Shown piece by piece: positions 7,322 to 12,500 of a stretch of DNA of 12,500 nt. The translations under genes were made by a program, and so were the position numbers. Position 1 is the first letter of the stretch; the number at the start of each line of letters is the position of its first letter. A model generated the notes under the pieces. It saw only the letters and a list, made by a program, of their open reading frames with translations, searched no databases and had not been told where the DNA came from. This stretch comes from WJMT01 sp964611275 (GTDB lineage: Bacteria > Acidobacteriota > Aminicenantia > Aminicenantales > Aminicenantaceae): the NCBI GenBank assembly GCA_964611275.1, contig CAZSZS010000086.1, forward strand, positions 1 through 12,500. Direction: 5' to 3'.

Positions 7322-7696
7322 ATGCAAAAAGCTTTGATTGCGTTTTTTTTGGGAGTATTCAGTTTCTTCCTGTTTATGGCTATCGGAGAAACATTATTGC
7401 ACCACTACGGCGAAAATGTGGGGTTGCCTTCGACATTCATATTTATGACCGCATACTTTTTCATCTGCCAGTTCTTTCTATCACGAGGAAATCCTCATGC
7501 GTTTCCCAAAGACTGGACCATCATGCTCGCACTGGATGCCGTACCTTTCGCAGTTTATATTCAAATGGTATTAATCGAAACACGTGAAGTGATCCTTACC
7601 CAGGGCATTGGTATTTTGTTCTCTTGCTGTGTGGGTGCATTGGCAGGCTCCATTGGAGCATCCAAAGTGGCACGCAGGAAGGCAGGACAACAATAG
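7322..7696 (+). CDS. small four-helix membrane protein of unknown function
   Basis: Not recognised. The 124-residue hydrophobic protein has four likely transmembrane helices (about 4-26, 36-53, 66-84, 91-112) and a basic C-terminal tail (ASKVARRKAGQQ) that would lie in the cytoplasm. The first loop holds ETLLHHYGENVG, with two adjacent histidines. ATG 7322 has GGAGG (7311-7315) at 6-nt spacing, which is strong support for this frame over the overlapping frame starting at 7309. The gene begins 44 nt after the acyl-CoA synthetase stop, and the next gene begins 17 nt after it, so the two small membrane proteins are probably cotranscribed, possibly with the upstream operon. Confidence 0.78.
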   Translation: MQKALIAFFLGVFSFFLFMAIGETLLHHYGENVGLPSTFIFMTAYFFICQFFLSRGNPHAFPKDWTIMLALDAVPFAVYIQMVLIETREVILTQGIGILFSCCVGALAGSIGASKVARRKAGQQ

Positions 7697-7701
7697 TTAT
7701 G

Positions 7702-7708
7702 AAGGAGG
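7702..7708 (+). promoter_or_regulatory. strong Shine-Dalgarno site that fixes the start of the next gene
   Basis: AAGGAGG at 7702-7708 lies 5 nt before ATG 7714. It rules out the longer frame that could begin at 7624 inside the previous gene. Confidence 0.75.
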
Positions 7709-7713
7709 TTATC

Positions 7714-8094
7714 ATGAAAAAATCAACTAACAAAGGCAGCCGATACCTTACGTGGATCTTACGCATTTTACTGATCTTAGTGATTCTTTTCTGGGCGCTG
7801 TTTTCGATAGAGGCATTTCAGTTTGAAAAGGGCTTTTGGAATATCCTTACAGCACTTTTAATGGGTAACATACCTGTATTTGCAATGATTATTATTCTGA
7901 TCATTGCCTGGAAACGGGAACATATAGGCGGTATGCTTTTAATGTTGTGCATCGTTGGATTTACGACTTATCTTATTATTGCCGGTCACGGAGGGATTGG
8001 GTATCCCATCCTCATCATGATTGGAATACCCTTTTTAATAGGCGCCATGTTTGTTGTTAATCACTATTTACTGGGTAATAAAAAAACTGGTTAA
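7714..8094 (+). CDS. small four-helix membrane protein (DUF7670-like?)
   Basis: The 126-residue product has a basic N-terminus (KKSTNKGSRY) and four hydrophobic helices (about 12-34, 43-66, 71-90, 95-115), with a basic tail GNKKTG. Features include FWALFSIEAFQFEKGFW in the first loop region and IIAWKREHIGGMLLM between helices 2 and 3. This arrangement (long helix ending near a GFW motif, then ...IIAWKxExIGG...) resembles small proteins grouped as DUF7670, whose function is unknown; I recall this only by pattern. The start is set by AAGGAGG at 5-nt spacing. An upstream in-frame extension to 7624 overlaps the preceding gene and is not believed. It ends 59 bp before the stop of the converging lipoprotein gene. 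Confidence 0.78.
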   Translation: MKKSTNKGSRYLTWILRILLILVILFWALFSIEAFQFEKGFWNILTALLMGNIPVFAMIIILIIAWKREHIGGMLLMLCIVGFTTYLIIAGHGGIGYPILIMIGIPFLIGAMFVVNHYLLGNKKTG

Positions 8095-8104
8095 GAGTTA
8101 AGTT

Positions 8105-8150
8105 GGAAAAAAGATAAAATTGCAGCTATACTTTCCGACGCATCTTTTCC
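8105..8150. terminator. possible bidirectional hairpin between converging genes
   Basis: GGAAAAAAGAT (8105-8115) can pair with ATCTTTTCC (8142-8150), with two bulged A residues and a loop of about 26 nt. It lies in the 59-bp gap between two converging stop codons, where a shared terminator would be expected. The stem is AT-rich and imperfect, so support is weak. Confidence 0.25.
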
Positions 8151-8153
8151 ATC

Positions 8154-10592
8154 CTATTTGATTTCAAAAACAGCTATTTCTCTGTCCCGGTCCCTGCAGC
8201 GGGCAAGGATTTCCGCTCTCTGGTTGACTGCGATGCTCTGCCCGCCGTACGTCAATCCCCTCCATGGGCCGTGTGTTATTTCTCCGACCAGATCGGTTCC
8301 GATGACCGGGCACCCTATGAGTTCAGCAGCATGACGGACGACCTTGTGCAGCTCCTTTCCATGGTCCGGCCAGGATTCTTCTTCAGCCGCCCATCCGTAA
8401 GGAACGAGGACAAAATCAGGAGTCTGCTCTTTCATCTTCAAAAGGAGTTCATCCTTGAAAGTGTCCGCACAGATCATCAGGCCGATTTTTCCCAGCCTGG
8501 TATCTATGGCCTGTATCTGGCGGCCTTTGGTATAGGGAGGCGACATCAATTCGGTGAGGACATTGATTTTCCGGTGTTTTGCCAGGATATTTCCTTTATC
8601 ATCGATCAAGATATGGGTATCAAAGAGTTTTTCGTTTTCTATCTCTGCCATCCCGATGCTTATGAGGACGTTGTGTTTTTCTGCCAGGTCACAGAGCCGG
8701 TCCGAGTCAGGTCCGGGAATGGGAAAGGCCCGTTCGTGAGCATCGGGATTGACCCAGCCCAAAACAGAAGTCTCGGGAAATGCAACGATCTCCGCTCCTT
8801 TTTCCTTGGCTTCCTTAACCGCATTTTCGATCCGGACGAAATTGCCTGAACGGTCTCCGTCCAGACAAAAAATCTGGGCCATGGCCACTTTGATTGTTTT
8901 CTCTTTTCTCTTTATTTGTTCAATGGTAAGGCAGGTGCCCCCGGCTTTGCCGCTGTAAAAGTCGTCCTCTGATTTTGTCACAGGAAGCCGCACACTTTCT
9001 TTGTCAGGTTTGATATTCACCGAGCAGGAGGCCTGTGTGTAATAGAAGGCCGTCATGGCATAATCGATGCATGTTGCGCGCCAGTGCCACAGTTCGATAT
9101 GGCTGCTTATGGACGATGTGAACGGGATCGCGTCCAGGGAACGGAGCCGCATATTAACGGTTAAACCCGGATTAAAATTCCCTGAGCCTGTGGGCTGTGA
9201 GATGAAGGGATGGGAAAAAGGCTCCGGATGCCCGAAAGCATATCCATAGTAGTCTTCACTTCCAGTCCCGAAGCTCGAGGGAAAGGATTCCCCGTCCACA
9301 AAGATTTTTTCGTCTCCTTCACCCCACCAGGTATCTGCCATGTTGAAAAGCGTGATCTGATCACCGGCATAGATCCCTTTTCCTTTGATATCAACATAAT
9401 TTAGGTCAAAGAAATCGCCGCGCTCGCTTCTTGTTTTGATATGGTGATACTCATGCCAGCTCGCACTGAAATATAGGCTCTCCGGTTTCCATTGATAGCT
9501 GCAGAGTCCGGCAGTGACTTTGATCTTTACGGTCTCGTCCCCGTAGTTGTGAAAGTCCAGGGAGCATGTCTCCTGAAAGGGCATTATCCAGAAAGATTCC
9601 ATGAGCCCCTCTTTAGTGGTTCTGTTCATCCACGTTTCATGGTCAAGCCTTTTATAACCGGTTCCAAAGAACTCTCCCACAGGTGCCCAGACCGTATGAA
9701 TGCCGTCAAAGGAAGCTGATAATACGGTTGAACGCAACGCCTGCTGGAGGTCTGAAGATGAGATTTCAAGGACCAGATGGTTGACAGCCTTCCCTTTTTC
9801 GGTAAACTGCAGAGTGGAGAACTCACCGGGAGCGATGTCTCTTGCGAGTTCTTTTTCATAAGAGGCGGGGGGCTGGAAATCCTCAAGGGATTTTTTTGTC
9901 TTTTCAAAGGTTTGCTGTGTGTGTGTCAGGGCTTTTTTTGAAAAGGATTCGACCCTGGTTCCGGGCTTGTATTCGCGGTAGCAGATATTATAAAAAACAT
10001 CCGGCCAGAGGTGCCCGTCCTTAAGCTCCAAGATGTCGTTTTCATAGGTTATTTTACAGTGTTCAGCAAAGGGTATGGGGACATACAGATTGTTCCCCCT
10101 CTCCTCTTCCGGGGCCTCGTCAGGGACAGCCACGCTGAAAGGAGGGGGTGCCAGCGTGCCTCTGCTCAAGACCTCGTAAGGGTGGCCTTGTATGACCGGT
10201 TCTGGTTCATGGTCCAGATACAGGCGGATGACTCCGTCCTGGGCTTTGTAAAAAGTCATCCACCAGCGCACAATAGCGCCGGGTCCGTCTGTGTCAAACA
10301 TAACAAATTCACGCCGGCCCTCATTTTCCTCCTCTCTTAAAAAATAGGACATATCTCCGTTCGCATACCAGCCCTCTTTATCCGGTCCCACTGATTCCCG
10401 GTTGTAACTGCTGAATTGTTTTAATGTGTAAGGGGTTTCAGGGAAATAGGTCAGATGCTTTCTGTCAGCCATTTCCCTGATCAGGGAATCCTGGGTAATC
10501 TTATTTGTACAACCTGAGAAGAACAGAACAGATAAGGCCAGGATAAAGAAAAAGCATAAAGTCAGCCCTCTGATTTTTGTGTTTGATTTCAT
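8154..10592 (-). CDS. lipoprotein: GH172 (DUF2961) glycosidase fused to carbon-nitrogen hydrolase
   Basis: Two-domain exported enzyme, 812 residues from ATG 10592. Numbers below are from that Met. Residues 1-28 form a lipoprotein signal peptide (KIRG, hydrophobic core, FFSGC with Cys28). The GH172/DUF2961 domain spans about 40-545. It contains WWGEGDE (Glu425) and FGTGSEDYYGYAFG (Glu446), 21 residues apart, the spacing I recall for the two catalytic glutamates of characterised GH172 enzymes, which act on alpha-D-fructofuranosides or D-arabinofuranosides. After a short basic linker (about 556-566, IKRKEKTIKV) a full nitrilase-fold domain runs to the end, with AFPET (Glu607), HRKIN (Lys675), a downstream Glu681 and LMICADTF (Cys708), the standard Glu-Lys-Cys set. 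GAGG (10601-10604) supports ATG 10592; a GTG at 10640 in the same frame would add 16 residues before the signal and has no binding site. It is the last gene of a minus-strand run, 57 nt after the flavoprotein gene. Substrates are unknown. Confidence 0.88.
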   Translation of the reverse strand: MKSNTKIRGLTLCFFFILALSVLFFSGCTNKITQDSLIREMADRKHLTYFPETPYTLKQFSSYNRESVGPDKEGWYANGDMSYFLREEENEGRREFVMFDTDGPGAIVRWWMTFYKAQDGVIRLYLDHEPEPVIQGHPYEVLSRGTLAPPPFSVAVPDEAPEEERGNNLYVPIPFAEHCKITYENDILELKDGHLWPDVFYNICYREYKPGTRVESFSKKALTHTQQTFEKTKKSLEDFQPPASYEKELARDIAPGEFSTLQFTEKGKAVNHLVLEISSSDLQQALRSTVLSASFDGIHTVWAPVGEFFGTGYKRLDHETWMNRTTKEGLMESFWIMPFQETCSLDFHNYGDETVKIKVTAGLCSYQWKPESLYFSASWHEYHHIKTRSERGDFFDLNYVDIKGKGIYAGDQITLFNMADTWWGEGDEKIFVDGESFPSSFGTGSEDYYGYAFGHPEPFSHPFISQPTGSGNFNPGLTVNMRLRSLDAIPFTSSISSHIELWHWRATCIDYAMTAFYYTQASCSVNIKPDKESVRLPVTKSEDDFYSGKAGGTCLTIEQIKRKEKTIKVAMAQIFCLDGDRSGNFVRIENAVKEAKEKGAEIVAFPETSVLGWVNPDAHERAFPIPGPDSDRLCDLAEKHNVLISIGMAEIENEKLFDTHILIDDKGNILAKHRKINVLTELMSPPYTKGRQIQAIDTRLGKIGLMICADTFKDELLLKMKEQTPDFVLVPYGWAAEEESWPDHGKELHKVVRHAAELIGCPVIGTDLVGEITHGPWRGLTYGGQSIAVNQRAEILARCRDRDREIAVFEIK

Positions 10593-10600
10593 TTGGATAG

Positions 10601-10604
10601 CCTC
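10601..10604 (-). promoter_or_regulatory. ribosome binding site choosing the lipoprotein start
   Basis: On the minus strand GAGG lies 8 nt before ATG 10592. Starting there places the lipoprotein signal peptide at the very N-terminus. The upstream in-frame GTG (10640) lacks any such site. Confidence 0.5.
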
Positions 10605-10649
10605 ATTTACAGAAAATTTGTTTTTTTTGATGATCTTCACTCTATTAAA

Positions 10650-11885
10650 TCAAGAAAAAAGATATTTTATGATATGACGGGGTGTGTATAATTTATTCTT
10701 CGAATAAACCCCACAGAATGTGCCTGTTACTATCTCAGCAATGCTTTCATTTCTCGAAGCTTTCTTGATGAGAGAATTGAGGAGAAAAGGGTTTTTTACC
10801 GAGTTTTTTAAATTGATCCTTCCATACTTGAAATCCGCATTAAAGTCTTTTTTCCATTTTCGTTGGTATTCTTTCAGGGTATTCTTGGAGAAATCTCCTT
10901 TAGAACAGGCAGTATGGATCACTTCAGCGGCAAGCTCACCGGACCTTAATGCCTGGTAGATACCCTCCCCGCTTCCTGAATCCACAAAACCGGCTGCATC
11001 ACCGACGAGCAGAACTCCATTTGAATAGGAATTTTTGGCCATGGACCCGAACCTCTCAGGCCAGGCTTTTAATTTGCCTATCATTTTTGCATTTGCCAGC
11101 TTCTTTTTGACGAGGGGATTCTCAGAAATAAAATATTCAAAAAGGCTTTTTAAGTTTTCCTCTTTTTTATAAAGATATGTTTTGATGATTCCAACTCCTA
11201 CATTGGCACAGCTCGAATTGATCGGAAACAGCCATCCGTATCCCGGAAGAAATTTCGAATCAGCGTGGATCTCATTATAATCTTCTAAATTGTCAACGCC
11301 TCTAAAATAGGCTCTGGCTACTATGGTTTCATGATCCGGATCGGTTGTGTAGATCCCGGCGTTTTTCGCAACCCTGGAATAGACTCCGTCTGCTCCCACT
11401 ACAATTTTACATTTCATTTCTGATCCATCGCTGCTTTTTACTCCGGCAACTCTCTTTCCCTCAAAGAGCAAACTCGTGATTTCCATTCCTTCCATGACGG
11501 TGACTGAGGTATCCTTAACATGCAAAAGAAGCATATTGTCAAATATTTTTCTTGGAATCACATACCCGTAATCAAGCTGTCCTTTCGCTTTAGGTATATC
11601 CCCTTTCATGACACTGAAATCAGGAGAGGACAGGATAATGCCCTTGTTTCTGAAGAAATCCCCTTTTTCTATTTTTTCCAAAAAGCCCATTTTCTCCAGG
11701 ATTTTAAGAGATCTGGGGCTGATGCTGTCGCCGCAAACCTTATCTCTCGGAAACCGGGCCTTGTCAAGGAGAAGAACATTCAGTCCTTGGAGCGCACTGA
11801 AATAAGCCGCACTGCATCCGGCCGGACCGGCTCCTACGACGATCACATCATATTCTCTGGAAGCGGTTTGATCTATGTCTGGCAT
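10650..11885 (-). CDS. geranylgeranyl reductase family FAD-dependent oxidoreductase
   Basis: Flavoprotein of the geranylgeranyl reductase/digeranylgeranylglycerophospholipid reductase family, which reduces C=C bonds in isoprenoid chains. Residues (411-aa form) include the FAD dinucleotide-binding YDVIVVGAGPAGCSAAY (12-28), the family DKVCGD (48-53), GADGVYSR (164-171), the GYGWLFP segment (215-221) ahead of NVGVG, and GVLLVGDAAGFVDSGSGEG (290-308) contacting FAD. Length is normal. ATG 11885 is chosen because the frame further upstream (to 12077) has no Rossmann-fold homology and overlaps the neighbouring membrane-protein gene; the ribosome site is weak. In bacteria the substrate could be a quinone side chain, polyprenol or carotenoid precursor; some family members act as other halogenase-like or dehydrogenase-type flavoenzymes, so the substrate stays open. 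It lies 17 nt after one gene and 57 nt before the GH172 lipoprotein. Confidence 0.88.
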   Translation of the reverse strand: MPDIDQTASREYDVIVVGAGPAGCSAAYFSALQGLNVLLLDKARFPRDKVCGDSISPRSLKILEKMGFLEKIEKGDFFRNKGIILSSPDFSVMKGDIPKAKGQLDYGYVIPRKIFDNMLLLHVKDTSVTVMEGMEITSLLFEGKRVAGVKSSDGSEMKCKIVVGADGVYSRVAKNAGIYTTDPDHETIVARAYFRGVDNLEDYNEIHADSKFLPGYGWLFPINSSCANVGVGIIKTYLYKKEENLKSLFEYFISENPLVKKKLANAKMIGKLKAWPERFGSMAKNSYSNGVLLVGDAAGFVDSGSGEGIYQALRSGELAAEVIHTACSKGDFSKNTLKEYQRKWKKDFNADFKYGRINLKNSVKNPFLLNSLIKKASRNESIAEIVTGTFCGVYSKNKLYTPRHIIKYLFS

Positions 11886-11902
11886 TGTTCTATCATCAGG
11901 TA

Positions 11903-12136
11903 CTATCCCATTGGATGTAAAATACGATACACAAGTCCCCAGATAAAAAAGACAGCAAAGAGGATAAAACCGGCCGTTATCACCCAGAAGAAGACAATGA
12001 CAAAACGGGTCGCTGTTTCCTTTTTGGTTTTGAATTTTTTTATATCGTTCGGCAGTCGTGCAAATATCTCTTTGCACCAGAGTATTCCGATAATAAGAAC
12101 GGCGATAACAATAAGGTGGTTAAAGGAAACAAACAT
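11903..12136 (-). CDS. small two-helix membrane protein, unknown
   Basis: Not recognised. The 77-residue protein has a first hydrophobic helix (about 7-21, LIVIAVLIIGILW), a basic cytoplasmic-type stretch (DIKKFKTKKETATR, 31-44) and a second helix (about 45-70, FVIVFFWVITAGFILFAVFF). The positive-inside pattern suggests both termini face outward. It lies 15 nt downstream of another tiny membrane protein and 17 nt upstream of the flavoprotein gene, so it is probably in the same operon. The site before the ATG (AAAGAG) is weak. The coherent helix/charge pattern and the tight spacing are the grounds for calling it real rather than part of a longer flavoprotein N-terminus. Confidence 0.62.
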   Translation of the reverse strand: MFVSFNHLIVIAVLIIGILWCKEIFARLPNDIKKFKTKKETATRFVIVFFWVITAGFILFAVFFIWGLVYRILHPMG

Positions 12137-12151
12137 GGTTATGCTCTTTGC

Positions 12152-12364
12152 TTATTCTAAATGAACCGATACTATCTTCCATACGGCAATCATCACGATT
12201 CCTATGACCAGGCCAAGGAAGCATCGTGAGCGGACCGAGGCGGCAAGTTCCTTGTTTTCAGTAAAGAAAGAAAGCACAAAGCCCAGGACTGCTACGCCAA
12301 GGATAGCAAAAATGCTGCAGCCGAGCGCAGCTTTGGTATTACTAAAGGGAGTCCTGTTTGCCAT
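12152..12364 (-). CDS. small two-helix membrane protein, unknown
   Basis: Not recognised. From ATG 12364 the product is 70 residues, with hydrophobic helices at about 12-34 (AALGCSIFAILGVAVLGFVL) and 48-67 (RCFLGLVIGIVMIAVWKIVS), joined by a charged loop (TENKELAASVRSR). The frame is open further upstream to a TTG at 12478, but those residues are not membrane- or domain-like. No Shine-Dalgarno is evident before ATG 12364, so the start is uncertain. An AT-rich TATATA lies about 6 nt ahead of it. It is the first gene seen of the minus-strand run and is followed at 15 nt by another two-helix protein. Confidence 0.5.
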   Translation of the reverse strand: MANRTPFSNTKAALGCSIFAILGVAVLGFVLSFFTENKELAASVRSRCFLGLVIGIVMIAVWKIVSVHLE

Positions 12365-12500
12365 ATCTGATATATACCATACTTGTTTTAAGAAGAAAAG
12401 CCAGTGGTGATTGTTCCGGACTTTTCCGTAATCGCATCCTGTGTTCTCTTTAAGGATTTCATTCAATGAACGAAACAAAAAGTGTTGACTTTGATATAAT

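Noticed and set aside
7624..7713. Upstream extension of the 126-residue membrane protein
   Set aside because: It overlaps the preceding gene out of frame; AAGGAGG directly before ATG 7714 fixes the start.
8271..10340. Several plus-strand open frames across the large lipoprotein gene
   Set aside because: They are antisense shadows of a long minus-strand gene with clear domains and lack ribosome sites or homology.
10593..10640. GTG start 16 codons upstream for the GH172 lipoprotein
   Set aside because: It has no ribosome site and would put 16 polar residues before the signal peptide; ATG 10592 has GAGG at good spacing.
11886..12077. 64-residue N-terminal extension of the flavoprotein
   Set aside because: It overlaps the separate two-helix membrane-protein gene, has no family similarity, and the FAD-binding motif begins soon after ATG 11885, as is normal for the family.
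12365..12478. TTG-initiated extension of the leftmost small membrane protein on the minus strand
   Set aside because: A rare start codon with no ribosome site, and the added residues are not membrane-like; ATG 12364 is more plausible although also weakly supported.
12484..12500. TTGACT followed by TATAAT at the right edge
   Set aside because: The two hexamers are only 5 nt apart, too close for a sigma-70 promoter as a pair; one could be half of a promoter extending past the window, which cannot be judged.

Overview
The window looks like chromosomal DNA of a Gram-negative bacterium: it carries an outer-membrane TonB-dependent receptor, a lipoprotein and an ECF sigma/zinc anti-sigma pair. GC is moderate and AT-rich spacers are short. 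The mix (TonB receptor with a carboxypeptidase-like N-terminal domain, GH172/DUF2961 lipoprotein, geranylgeranyl-reductase-family flavoprotein, many small membrane proteins) would suit Aminicenantota, Acidobacteriota or Bacteroidota. I lean towards Aminicenantota, but no marker gene here settles it.

Plus-strand left part (43-3148): a full-length TonB-dependent receptor, then an exported protein of unknown family with an HExxH zinc-peptidase signature. A 366-bp stretch follows (3149-3514) with no convincing intact gene. Its minus strand holds what looks like a broken HTH_17/excisionase-type DNA-binding fragment. It ends in a possible ECF-type promoter.

Plus-strand middle (3515-8094): a tightly spaced co-directional run of ECF sigma factor, zinc-binding anti-sigma factor (ATGA overlap), signal peptidase I with a polytopic N-terminal extension, and long-chain acyl-CoA synthetase. 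Two small four-helix membrane proteins with strong Shine-Dalgarno sites follow. The first four genes read as one envelope-related operon: transcription control, export-signal cleavage and fatty-acid activation.

Minus-strand right part (8154 to about 12364), converging on the first cluster at 8095-8153: two tiny two-helix membrane proteins, a geranylgeranyl-reductase-family FAD oxidoreductase, and a large lipoprotein fusing a GH172 (DUF2961) glycosidase domain to a complete carbon-nitrogen hydrolase (nitrilase-fold) domain. The fusion is the most unusual object in the window: both catalytic sets look intact and both would be exported. No rRNA, tRNA, CRISPR array, intact mobile element or clear defence system was seen.
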